Under the pieces are notes generated by a model. The model had not been told where the DNA came from and searched no databases. It was given only the letters and a program-made list of their open reading frames with translations. From Ascidia mentula (Eukaryota; Chordata; Ascidiacea; Phlebobranchia; Ascidiidae), in assembly GCA_947561715.1 (NCBI GenBank), contig OX387197.1, forward strand, positions 21,540,266-21,604,265: a stretch of 64,000 bases of DNA, given 5' to 3'. Shown here in pieces: positions 1 to 9,636 of the stretch (position 1 is the stretch's first letter; each line of letters begins with the position of its first letter). The position numbers and the translations under genes are program-made.

Positions 1-233
1 TCCACATGTGACGTTTCGTTTATTTCTTTAATTGCAATTGCGTTTGCAACCAAAACCACTCAAATTACTGCTTGCATAAACACGCGTTTTCGCTGTAATA
101 TAAGCATCAAAGCACTTTCAGTCTTCATTACTTTCAGTTTCGCCGCAAAAGTCTCCTATGGCGTCCTGCTACTAGTCAACAGCACTCCACCTTACGCTTT
201 GAATAAATAAATTAAATTCTGATTTCGCTTTTG
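1..233 (-). repeat. Inverted copy of the transporter-array upstream sequence
   Basis: Read on the minus strand, this block matches the sequence upstream of the FLVCR-like genes at about 4083-4318, 6815-7042 and 12305-12545. Shared landmarks are 'gtggagtgctgttg', 'ggacgccatagga' and 'aaagaaataaacgaaacgtcaca'-type text in the same order. In the array this block lies 5' of each transporter on the plus strand, so an inverted copy at the left edge suggests another, divergently oriented unit just outside the window. It ends about 100 bp before the start codon of the ODC-like gene and may therefore overlap that gene's promoter. Confidence 0.8.
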
Positions 234-335
234 CAACATACATTTCAAGTGCTTAATCGACTATTTCAAAACAACACTAGCAAAATTTGGCATTTTCCCT
301 TTTCCGCTCCATACTCCGTTGCGCAGCAAGTGGCC

Positions 336-2822
336 ATGGTTGACAACGACATGACTTTAGCTTTCCAAATGATTGTAGAAAGAAACAAAAGTAAGGAGGC
401 ACGTTTAAATGTTTTAACTTAATTTGTTCTAAAATAAACAACATAACCAAGATTGTTGCAGAGGTGCAGAATTGGGACGAACCGTTCCTGATTGGAGACC
501 TCGATCATCTTTTGGAGCAACACAAACGTTGGATAAGCGAATTGCCTCGTGTACAATTGTTTTATGCAGTGAAGGCCAACGCTCTTTGGCCTGTTTTGGA
601 AACTTTGGCGGCGCTTGGATGGGGATTTGATTGCGCCAGTAAGATGACACACTGCCGCGTCTGTGCTATATTCGTTATCTAACAAACTTCCAAAACTTTA
701 TGCAGAGGCTCATGAGAAACAACAGTTTCAACACAGACTTTAACGAACAAGTCAAATTGGTTCTATATTAGTTAAAAGTAGAATTTGCTTTCACTTGGGA
801 ATAAGGTTTTGATTTAAACATACACTTCACTTAACTTGCTTTTGGATCGTTTGCTGTACAAAATTATAAATCACGCTTCCGCTGAGGCCCGAACAGTAAC
901 AAAAAGTTTTTACTTGTCGAAGGCTTGTTCTGAGAATAAAAACATTCGACAACATGGCACGAATACATTTCGGGGACAAGTTTGGAGCTACAATAGAAGA
1001 GGCAAAATTCCTCATTGGAAAAGCAAACGACCTTCACTTAAACGTGATCGGCATCAGGTATTGGCTGTTTAACCGAACTCAGCCTCACGTGTGGAAAAAG
1101 TGGATTAAGTTGAAACATAGACAATTAAAACTCCATTCGGTTGAAAGCAAGAAAATGCAACATTTTTGTGAGTTTTCTTGAGTAACAACATAATTTTGCA
1201 GTTTCCACGTTGGTAGTTCCTGTCCAAATCCTGAAACTTTTCGAACGGCAATCGAAAATTCGAGAATTCTGTTCGACTTTGCGCTTGAATTCGGATTCAA
1301 CTTCGAGCTCCTGGACATCGGAGGGGGATTTCCCGGCTCGAAGGAAGAAGAAAATTTTGTTTCTTTCAAATCAGTGAGCTAACAGGACAAACTAAATTAA
1401 AAAAAAACAATTTATTGATGACCATATTTACAAAAGTTGGATGTCAAACACGATATTACCATTAAATTCAACAACCATTCAGAGAAAGCTGTAACTCTTG
1501 TATTGTTTTTAAGTTGATTCCTCGGCCGTTACAAAAAAGAGGTTCTAGAAAGCAGAAATATTCAAGTATTAAACATGACATGTTGCATCAAATGAAAATC
1601 GAGAACCCATGTCTAAAAAGCATTTAGAATTTTTAAAAAAAGCCCTTTTACCAAAGCCTTAAAGGCGGGCGGTTCCAGTAGAGGGGGATAGTTCCTCCCA
1701 GAATCAATACGTTATATCATTGATACACCTGTAAGCAGTGTCACAGAAATCTGTTCAACAGTAGCGTGCTTTGTGTTGCTAATAGTAACCATGCGTTGTG
1801 TTGCTAATAGTAATAAATCCCTACAGAAAATTTTGGGTTTCGCAGTTGCATTGAAGTAATGATATTGTTGGCGCAGATGACAAAGATAATCAGGGAAGCA
1901 TTGGGAACTCATTTTCCAGCAGAGAGCGGAGTGCGGATCATTGCCGAGCCAGGAAGATTCTTTCCCGGTCCAGCTTTCGGTGTAGCAACCTGTGCTCATG
2001 CAAAAAAATCAACGAAAGGTGTTAATGGCGTTTGCAAAAGATTGCGTTTCGTCTTACTACAATGTACAGTTTATAACAGGAATAAAATGTTATTAAACTT
2101 TAATCAACATATTTTAGTAGCAAAATGAACAATAAACAATATAAATATATCAATATAGCTTGACACATTTGTAATGGTCGTAGTTTAAAAACTTTTTTTC
2201 ACGCTCGAAATTTATATATGAGGTAAAAAGCACTCGAAACAAATTTGTTCCCAAAAACTTTTGGAACTATTTTATTCAGATCGTGTTTCCTACTATGTGC
2301 CGGACAGTGCATGCAATACGTTCCTGAATGTGTTCTTCGAAAATGCCAAGTTCCAACCAGTACCCCTGAAGGTAAAGTCAATGTTTTGCTCGCAGTGAAG
2401 CACAGATTCAGGTGGCACAGGGGTAGCATAGTGAAATCGTTTGATATGTGGATATGACTGCCTCTATCTGTTAGATTACAACGTTTTGTTAATGCACATT
2501 TGTTTTCTCAGGAATTTGAAGGCAAAATGCTCCCAACAACGGTGTATGGAGTATCCTATACCGGTAGTGACATCATAGCACGTGACACAAGGATGATTGA
2601 AATCAATGTTGGCGATTGGATGTTGTGGAAAAGTTTGCTTATTTGGTGTTTTGTTGCATTAATGCACAAACTAGCTGTTTCGAAAAATATTTAATGTTGC
2701 AGGACGTCATAGCAGACATACTTGGCGAAATCAAAAGTGATGACGAAAGAAAAGTAGAAGGTTATCTTGGTGCTTATACTAAAGTGACGACAGAAGCAGA
2801 TACGGGTTGTTTAATCTTATGA
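336..2822 (+). CDS. Ornithine decarboxylase-like protein, probably non-catalytic
   Basis: The exons match the group IV PLP decarboxylase fold of ODC and antizyme inhibitor. Exons I can place: 336-390, 462-638 (holds FYAVKAN with the PLP lysine, then GWGFDCA), about 907-1057 (LVLRIKTFDN, KFGATIEEAK), 1202-1373 (SFHVGSSC, LLDIGGGFPGS), 1877-2018 (GVRIIAEPGRFF), 2280-2371 (YYVPDSACNTF), 2512 to about 2632 (YGVSYTGSD, NVGDWMLW) and 2703-2822. Phases agree from 1057 through 2512. The start at 336 is the first ATG in frame; 351 is an alternative. Two parts are odd. The segment that should hold the YANPCK region (about 640-905) is not recognisable, and the last exon has no donor in matching phase. 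The active-site Cys-Asp pair of ODC (GPTCDGLD) aligns with GVSYTGSD, so decarboxylation is unlikely. It could be an antizyme-inhibitor-like paralogue or a decaying copy. Confidence 0.7.
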
Positions 2823-3804
2823 ACCTTCGGTCCATTCGGTCTGGTACATCTATAGTTAAAACCAGCATTCAACAGACGATAGAAGAAACTCTTAACCACC
2901 ATCGTAATCGAACAGTCTGAGGTTACTCCAGGTCACTTGTTTCGTACCCCGAGGCATGCAATAGTGAGTTGGATAACTAGCAATATACTTCACGAAAACA
3001 ATGTATTTGACATAACAAACTATTTTTAAAAAGAATCAGTTAATCTTTGGTGATATGACATGAGTGAAAAGCAGTAACGCAGACTGACTGTTCGATTACG
3101 GAGGTGGATAAGAGCACAATATGTAGAGGTCACGCTTCGCTAGCCGCATTGTGCACTGTTCATGGTCGTTACCTTACACCAACATTACGCCAAAAAGAGA
3201 ATCATTCGCAAGCGATGATATACAAGCGTAGCCTAAATACACGCCAGCTAGCAATTAACCTAAATTGTCCAAAGTAGTATATGAAATTAAAAGGTATGAA
3301 CTCTAGCACAACAATTTCATTATGCTCATAAAAAAAACGGTCACGCTTCGTATCCTTGCGCATTGAAGTCAAAACAAATGAACAAGTGGGCACGGCAGTC
3401 AGACGTTCTCCACGCTTTAACACTTTAAAGGGAACGCCTAATGTCAAAGGCTCAACTGAAAGCTATTTTCTACAGTGTATTATAACCAGATGAGTAGTTT
3501 TCAGACAAAATTTGCAAACGTGATGAAAAGATCAGGAGATGAATGTTGTGTAAATAAAAGCTTTCAGCAGGCCAATGTAACTTTTTTCCAGCTAATATAA
3601 GGAAAAATGAATATGAAGTACTTTTAAGAGCTAGCATAGAAATGAGAGCAAGCAATCTATAGCGGAGATGTAAAAAAACACACTAAATAACAATTTCGTT
3701 GTTTACTGTTTGTTGTGAAGGCTTATCATAGGAAAGAAACAGAAGGAGTCAAACTTATATCGCAAAATAACTTTAATTACCGTACATTGATCATAAAAGT
3801 ACAT
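2823..3804. other. Intergenic stretch, no gene seen
   Basis: I see no exon-like block and no RNA gene between the ODC-like stop and the first trace of the transporter array. Open frames here are short and do not resemble known proteins. Confidence 0.5.
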
Positions 3805-3890
3805 TGACCATGTTTGCAAACCCCTCTGACAACGTGACCTGGACGTTATAGATAATGTACGGCTCGTTTTTGGCGGTTTCGGCTGCGGTT
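3805..3890 (+). pseudogene. Collapsed relic of an FLVCR-like transporter
   Basis: The block starts with 'accatgtttgcaaa' and continues 'tctgacaacgtgacctgg', matching the N-terminal codons of the intact copies at 4943, 10453 and 13345. It then jumps straight to 'gataatgtacggctcg' and 'ggcggtttcggctgcggtt', which in the intact genes lies about 600 bp further on. This is a fourth copy reduced to two joined fragments by one large internal deletion. The junction carries no inserted DNA. Confidence 0.85.
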
Positions 3891-4003
3891 AAATATTTCT
3901 TCAATGCGCCGTGTCAGTCTCTGATCTATAACTATAGTACTTGCCGGTCCATTGTTTTATTGTGTCATCACGTTTGGGCGGTCCTCGGGACGACCTAAGT
4001 TAA

Positions 4004-4906
4004 GATGTATCGACTTAAAAAAGCCAAATTTTGCAGGTGTTGTTTTAAAATAATCGTTTTAGCACTTGAAATCGATGTTTTAAAAGCGAAATCAGAAGTT
4101 TACTTTCATTAAAGAGGTACAGTGGAGTGCTGTTGGCCAGTATAGTAGGACGCCATAGGATACTTTGGTTGCAAAACCGAAAGCAATGAAGAAGGAAAAT
4201 ATTTTGATGCTTATATAACTACAGTGAAGACTCGTGTTTATGCAAGCAGTAATTTGATTGGCTTTGGTGGCAAACGCAGTTGCAATTAAAGAAATTAACG
4301 AAACGCCACATGAGTTTCTTTTGTTTTTGTCATCATAGAAAATTTTTCAGTACGGGCAGAAAATCATTGAGCGACATTTCCTTCGTATATGAGGTTTTCT
4401 TTAGTATATGGAGCAGAAATAATATATTCGGCAATAACTCCTGTCCTGATGATTTATGTGCATTATTTGTAGGGCGCAAAAATCTGCTCAAAAGTAAATT
4501 GCATTCCTATCCCTCAACTTGGTCAGCGAAAGACTTGTTGAGAAGTCGTTTTTGCAAAAAAATGCATTCTGGGTCAATCAATATTCGTTGTAAACATTGC
4601 GAAAGAAAGAAACCTAACCGGAATGTACTGTGGCATGTATAACATATGGATCAGATATGAATGCGCAAGCGGGAAATAAATTACTTTCACGTCAAAACTG
4701 GTGCACAGCACAAATCTTCTGGAGTCGAGCAGTAGTGCAATTCGTTTGTAACTTTTGTGTGATTCACATCCTGATTAAAGCTTGTGTAAAGGCTGGGTTT
4801 AGTTTTATCCGCCGATAAGTTTTGTCGGGGCTGAAAAGGCAAGTCAGAGTGAAATAAGTTTAGTGGACTTTCACTGTGGTAACGATGTTGATCCGTAACA
4901 TATTTT
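4004..4906 (+). repeat. Upstream spacer of transporter unit A
   Basis: This spacer is homologous to 6730-7735 plus 10112-10416 (unit B) and to about 12236-13308 (unit C). Relative to B and C it lacks about 440 bp between 'aatctgctcaaaagt' and 'aaattgcattcctatccctc', so unit A has a deletion here. No convincing ORF lies in it. The open frame at 4280-4642 is not conserved in the other two spacers. Confidence 0.75.
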
Positions 4907-4942
4907 ATGTATTCACAGACTCTCTTCAAAAGTAAAATCACC

Positions 4943-6400
4943 ATGTGTGTAAATTCATCTGACAACGTGACCTGGACTTTATACACGCGCCGTTGGGCGT
5001 TTTTGGTCGGCCTAGCTGTGCTCCAATTCTTCGCCGGCATCTCCTTCACAAGCTACGGACAGATCAGCAATTTTTACGTGCTGTTTTTTCGGGCCACTCA
5101 CACACAAGTCGACTGGATCACCAACGCAAGGAACATCAGCGCCATATTGATCACCTTTCCTCTGGCGTGGATGGTTTTTAAGGGAGTGGTTCGCCTCAGG
5201 ATAATTATTCTCATCGTGGCGTCGTGTTCCACTTTTGGATTGCTCCTAGTTACCGTGTCTTTGTCAAATCGCTCCTTTTTCCCTATCATTGTTTTGGGTC
5301 AATTGCTTTGCGGCCTGTCTGAAACCGTTGGTATTGCGGTGCCGGGTACATTTGCAGCTGTATGGTTCCCAGAAAGCCAAGTGGGCACGGCGATAGCCAT
5401 CAACGTGATGGGTGTAGGAATCGGCGACGGTACAGGGTTCCTTTTGCCTGCGAGTCTCATCTACAGCAAGTCCAGGTCATATAATGCGAGCACCATTTTG
5501 CACAACAATACAAACTTTCTCGAAGAAGCTCAACAATCTTTGCAGATAATGTACGGCTCGTTTTTGGCGGTTTCGGCTGCGGTTTCTGCGTTATTTTACT
5601 GGTTTGTCACTGACCGACCGCCTTCCCCTCCAACAGCCGCTCAACAAGCAAAAGACTCGGTTAATTCACTGCATCCTCCGCGGGAGTTCTACCAAGAGAC
5701 AAGGCAACTTTTCTTAAATCGATCTTACGTTTTCGCTTGCGTTGCGCTGGGATTTGTATTTCAAATCGTGCTGCTGGAAAATCTTATGATGTCGGAAATC
5801 ATCGGTGAAAGCACCTTGTTTGGAATTAAACTTGATAAGGAAATCGTGAGTGGATTTGTGATGAGCCTTTACAGCGTCGGAGACACGATAGGAATCGGAA
5901 TAGGAGGAAAAGTGGTGAACAAATACAAACGATACAAAGTGCTCGCGATTTTTGGGTCGTCGTTTATGTTTCTGGCGTCTCTTGCAATTGCGACCTCGGT
6001 GTACTACGAACAAATTCATGCCTTATTCTTCAGCAATGCTATGTTTGGTTTGGTCAATGGCGTTACTGACGTTGTGATCTTTGAAATTGTCACGCAGCAG
6101 ACGTACCCCGTGGACGAGACAATAGTTAACACCTGGTTAACCGGAGTACAAACGCTCATCGGACTTTGTCTTGGCATTTTCGGGCGATTGATCTTCACTT
6201 CATTTGGAAGTATGGGCGTTTTAGGGTTCCAGAGTCTTTGTCTACTGTTGAGTATTTTGCTTTTGTGTTTCATTTCTCCGCGAAATCGTCGACTTGAGTA
6301 TGGATTTGGTGAGGAGAAGGAATGTATGAATAACGACGATACGAGGCAACCACTTTTGGATCATCAGGAGCAAAGCTTCTATGACACAGATTCGTGCTAA
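4943..6400 (+). CDS. FLVCR/SLC49-like major facilitator transporter, copy A
   Basis: A single-exon gene of 485 aa from Met at 4943 (497 aa if the in-frame ATG at 4907 is used). I prefer 4943. It has an ACC-ATG context, and 'tgtattcacag' ends at 4918 like a 3' splice site, which would remove the upstream ATG from the mRNA. About 12 hydrophobic segments are spread evenly, starting at AFLVGLAVLQFFAGISF. WFPESQVGTAIAINVMG and GTGFLLPASLIY resemble FLVCR1/2 (WFGPKEVSTACATAVLGNQ, GFLLPP), and the second half has FEIVTQQTYP, like FLVCR's FEFAVEITYP. Vertebrate FLVCR proteins move choline and related small solutes or haem-linked cargo across membranes; the substrate here is unknown. The C tail is short, acidic and polar. 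Copy A differs from copy B at about two dozen residues by eye. Confidence 0.9.
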   Translation: MCVNSSDNVTWTLYTRRWAFLVGLAVLQFFAGISFTSYGQISNFYVLFFRATHTQVDWITNARNISAILITFPLAWMVFKGVVRLRIIILIVASCSTFGLLLVTVSLSNRSFFPIIVLGQLLCGLSETVGIAVPGTFAAVWFPESQVGTAIAINVMGVGIGDGTGFLLPASLIYSKSRSYNASTILHNNTNFLEEAQQSLQIMYGSFLAVSAAVSALFYWFVTDRPPSPPTAAQQAKDSVNSLHPPREFYQETRQLFLNRSYVFACVALGFVFQIVLLENLMMSEIIGESTLFGIKLDKEIVSGFVMSLYSVGDTIGIGIGGKVVNKYKRYKVLAIFGSSFMFLASLAIATSVYYEQIHALFFSNAMFGLVNGVTDVVIFEIVTQQTYPVDETIVNTWLTGVQTLIGLCLGIFGRLIFTSFGSMGVLGFQSLCLLLSILLLCFISPRNRRLEYGFGEEKECMNNDDTRQPLLDHQEQSFYDTDSC

Positions 6401-6729
6401 TCCTGTTTGAAGCAGATAGATTTAAAAAGTTAACAATGATTGGTGTTTTGACCCAACTTTCTATGTGTCTGGAGATCTTTCACCAACGATTGACGTTAAC
6501 GCGTTTTTGTTTTGTTGGTTCGAGTCAAATGTTAGAGAGCACAAATACTGGTGGTATAATGTTTGGGGAAACTCAACCACGATACTAACAGTCTGATCCT
6601 GGTATAAAGTTACATTCCAGTATGCTATGCAGATTTGTGTTTAACAAACAAAACCTAATTGGGGCCTTAAAACAAACTGTTATTATTGGCACATAGCCTT
6701 TGTTGTCCGAGTTCCAAAACCCTCAGAAG
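6401..6729 (+). repeat. 3' flank of transporter unit A
   Basis: This 3' flank is conserved in all three units (A here, B 11911-12235, C 14827-15130), with landmarks 'tggtggtataatgtttgggg' and 'aaacaaactgttattattg'. It probably includes the 3' UTR. The duplicated unit is therefore upstream spacer, gene and 3' flank, about 2.9-3.1 kb once insertions are removed. Confidence 0.7.
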
Positions 6730-7245
6730 TAAAAATGTATCGACGTAAACGGCCAAATTTTGCTGGAATTGTTTTAAAATAGTCGTTTTAGCACTTGAAA
6801 TAAATGTTTAAAGGCGAAATCAGAAGTTTATTTTCATTGAAAACGTACAGTGGAGTGCTGTTGGCCAGTATAGTAGGACGCCCTAGAATACTTCCGTTAT
6901 GAAACCAAAAGCAATGAAGAAGTAAAGTAATTTGATGCTTATACTGCAGTGAAGACACGTTTATATGCAAGAGTAATTTGATTGGCTTTAGTGGTGAACA
7001 CAGTTGCATTAAAATTTAAAAAAATAAACGAAACGTCACAAAATTTTTCAGGGCAGGCAGAAAATCATTGAGATTCATATCATTTGTATATGAGGTTTTT
7101 CTTTAGTATATGAAGCAGAAATAATATATTCGGCAATAGCTCTTGATGATTGGTGTGCATTATTTGTAGGTCGCAAAAATGTGCTCAAAGAAAAGAAAGC
7201 AAGTAACAGTTTGGCATCGAGGGTGCAGATACTGTTTTTGCAAAC

Positions 7246-7549
7246 AATTTCACATGTGTACAAGCTACAGACAGATGGCCACTGTTTCGACCTAAAAGGT
7301 CTCATCAGTGCAGTTGGTGTGACTATAAGACGACTCTGCTGACCAAACGGCCAAGCAAAGACTTCCACTTTGTGGTGACTATACAATCACCGTCATCCGT
7401 TGGGCACCAAACTAGGTGCAACCTTACGGAGAAAACAAGGTGGAAACACTATGGCCAAGCAAAGCTCAACCAATAGTGCCGTCAGGCCCCGTGTCACAAT
7501 AATCATATGATAAGCAATGAGGAGCGAATAATATGAATTTCACATGTGT
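7246..7549. mobile_element. 276-bp short insertion with 14-bp target-site duplication
   Basis: The 14-mer 'aatttcacatgtgt' occurs at 7246-7259 and again at 7536-7549. In unit C (about 12772-12795) the same spacer has it once and runs directly from 'aataatttcacatgtgt' into 'ttgtcgat'. The 276 bp between the duplicates are therefore an insertion. It has no ORF. Its minus strand starts a hammerhead ribozyme motif close to one end (see 7265-7313). A related sequence lies at 44866-44916. This fits a short non-autonomous retroelement of the kind often linked to Penelope-like elements. A tRNA-derived SINE head is not visible. Confidence 0.75.
7265..7313 (-). ncRNA. Type I hammerhead ribozyme
   Basis: On the minus strand the conserved core is complete. 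Stem I 5' arm CTGCA (7313-7309) is followed by CTGATGA (7308-7302), stem II GACC/GGTC (7301-7298 and 7292-7289) with loop TTTTA, then GAA (7288-7286). Stem III ACAG/CTGT (7285-7282 and 7274-7271) has a 7-nt loop, then comes the cleavage triplet ending GTC (7272-7270), and the stem I 3' arm TGTAG (7269-7265) pairs with CTGCA using one G-U wobble. Every helix closes and every core base is canonical, which is hard to get by chance. Self-cleavage would fall after the C at 7270. Confidence 0.85.
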
Positions 7550-7810
7550 TTGTCGTTTTAAATGTTGGTATACACCCGATTTTTCTTACACTATTTATGA
7601 AACGCATGCTTTAAAATGGTGTCCCACGAAAGTGAAGTAAATTGCATTCCTATCCCTCAACTTGGTCAATGAAAGACTTCTTGAGAAGTCGTTTTGCAAA
7701 AAATACATTCTGGATCCATCAATATTCGTTGCGAACAAATAAGAGTTTGATTTCTAGGAATCGCCTGTGTAGTCTTTATGGCTGACAGAGACGCAGTAAC
7801 GGATCAATGC

Positions 7811-8292
7811 AGAAAATGATAAATATTCCTAAGTCGTCTGTCTGTTTCAAGTTTTTACGACATTTTTTTCGCCTGTCTGTGCAGGCATCATCGGTATCAC
7901 TAAAAAACAACACAACAACGGAGTTAACCAACAGTAATGCAAATGTAAAATTACCTTACAAACTGACAATCAGATTTCACGATTAGGTAAGGTGCGACTG
8001 AATTGTCGGCTTTGGCTTATTTGTGGGGACGCTCGATAAAACATAAAATCAAATAAAAAAGGGAGAAAACAACAAGCTGCAAGCGATAGCGGTAAAAAAT
8101 GTCGGCGGTGATCTGGCTCTACGTCATTGATAAGCTTGTCACAATGACAACACAGTTGGTGGACACTTCAACGGTAAGCGAAGGCAAAAACAAAACCGAC
8201 ACTTACATTGTATTAGGCAATATAAGGGGGTTGATGTTAATTTTTGCCTTGATTTTGTGAAAACATTTGTCTTTACATATATCCAATAAATT
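7811..8292. repeat. Left inverted terminal repeat of the Penelope-like element
   Basis: This is the near-complete reverse complement of 9637-10111, from 'agaaaatgataaa' inward to 'catatatccaataaat', with scattered single differences and one small indel near the outer end. Terminal repeats in inverted order are known for Penelope-type elements. On the minus strand, within it, GATGATGCCTG and CAGGCGAAA form a stem-II-like helix with a hammerhead-like surround. Confidence 0.9.
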
Positions 8293-8709
8293 CACTGGGG
8301 GCTGTTCGACGAAGATGACTTTGTATTTTGCCATGAGCAACGCAGCTCGGTCGGTATTTCCGTTATCTTTTCCCGTTTTCCAAACGGCTCGATGTCCGTT
8401 CCATCGAGTGGAAAACTTGTTTTTCGTTTTGCCAACGTATTGGTCACCACATAAAAGGCGGGTAGCTATATAAATGACGTAGTTTCGACATGTCAATGTC
8501 TGACGGAGTGGAATTGGCCCACTGGGTGTTAATAACTGGTTAGTACTTACAACCATTGATGTGTGGTTGCCGAAATTCCCACAGAGGGCGCAATGGCCGC
8601 AAGGCTGTGACAGTCCTGTTTTGTGCGGGTTTTGATCGTCACAATGAGCGATGCCTCTATACTTGGTGAGCATACAAGCGAGAGTGTGTGGGCGCTTGTA
8701 AACTACCAT
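8203..8709 (-). CDS. GIY-YIG endonuclease part of the Penelope-like element
   Basis: The frame reads YVIYIATRLLCGDQYVGKT followed by R and a histidine (RWNGHR). This is the GIY-YIG nuclease pattern with the spaced Arg and His of the catalytic domain. A Cys-rich stretch (CGHCALCGNFGNH) precedes it, as in the linker of Penelope-like proteins. It would nick target DNA for reverse transcription. Its 3' end runs into the left terminal repeat. The element is treated as a fossil. Confidence 0.8.
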   Translation of the reverse strand: MVVYKRPHTLACMLTKYRGIAHCDDQNPHKTGLSQPCGHCALCGNFGNHTSMVVSTNQLLTPSGPIPLRQTLTCRNYVIYIATRLLCGDQYVGKTKNKFSTRWNGHRAVWKTGKDNGNTDRAALLMAKYKVIFVEQPPVNLLDICKDKCFHKIKAKININPLILPNTM

Positions 8710-8734
8710 GGTATGTGGATTGAGGATCTTCTCT

Positions 8735-9599
8735 TTAGGACTCGGTCGGAGTAGGTTTACGAAACTTGTAGCCCATATGTCCAGTACGGATGTACAGCAG
8801 GTGATACAGCAGTACGTCTGGCATGTCTTGTTGTACGTGTGTTTTTATTAAACGTGAGTTCCAAATTATTTTTGCGGAACACGTTGTCAGCTCATTGCTG
8901 ACGTGGTTGGCTGTTTCTTCAACAAAACAAATAAAAATTATGTCATCAATGAAACGTTTGAAAACCTCGGTTTCTTCGATGAATTGGGCAACTTGAATGA
9001 CGACATAGTGAACGGCGACGTTTGCCAATGAGACCGAGTGGTTGTCACCGGTTACGATGCCAGTTTGTTGCGAGTAAAACTTTTGTTCGTTACGTAAGAA
9101 TACGCCTTTAAGACACACAAATATTAAATTGGTAAGATCTTGTGTAGTCTTGTGACTGTACTGCGTGTGTCGTTGTATAGCATCCTGCAGGGCAGAGTGG
9201 AGCAGCGTGCGTGGGATGTTACTGTACAGAGATTTTACATCTGCTGTCACAATGTACAAGTCGGAAGAAATAGTCTTCTCACCTATTTCGTTAGCCATGT
9301 GATTCTGCCAGTCAGTCAAAGTCCTTAAATAGTGAGTGCTGTCCCGGCAATATTCGGACACAATGGCTTGGCAGTATGACGCACTGATGGGTTGTAGTTT
9401 TTATGCTTTCTAAGAAAGCTGAGAACCGCGACATCGGAGTGTCAACTAGTGATTGCAACAGTCTCACTGGGATGTCCTGTATGTTCGTAATTTCCAGTTG
9501 TGCGGCGGCAATTTTGTGCGTCTTAAACAAGGGATATGCGTAGGCTGGGGTGTTGGAATTAAAGTATTTTGCAGCAGGACCGGGTACGTGATGATACAT
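8735..9599 (-). CDS. Reverse transcriptase part of the Penelope-like element
   Basis: RT landmarks in order are AYPLFKTHKI and IPVRLLQSLVDTPMSRF (fingers), DVKSLYSNIP (motif A), GIVTGDNHSVSLANVAV (motif B) and RFIDDIIFI (motif C, with the Asp pair). The FIDD form and the downstream GIY-YIG domain point to the Penelope family and away from non-LTR or LTR elements. The region is carried by more than one frame and looks broken. Confidence 0.85.
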
Positions 9600-9636
9600 A
9601 TTTCCTTTGTTCTTAATTCCAGCTGTATGAAACAGT

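Larger units (their letters stand above)
6730..7735 (+). repeat. Upstream spacer of transporter unit B (left part)
   Basis: Homologous to the spacers of units A and C. It is split by two insertions, at 7260-7535 and at 7737-10111, and resumes at 10112. Both insertions are absent from the matching positions of unit C, so they entered after the B and C units separated. Confidence 0.75.

Noticed and set aside
2703-2822. The ODC-like gene could end in CLIL, a CaaX box for geranylgeranylation
   Set aside because: No donor after 2512 joins this exon in the phase that gives CLIL, so the C-terminus is not established.
5714-6019. Minus-strand open frames inside all three transporter genes (also 5098-5289, 11302-11529, 13500-13691)
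   Set aside because: They are mirror images of the transporter coding sequence and are conserved only because the genes are duplicated; no domain is seen.
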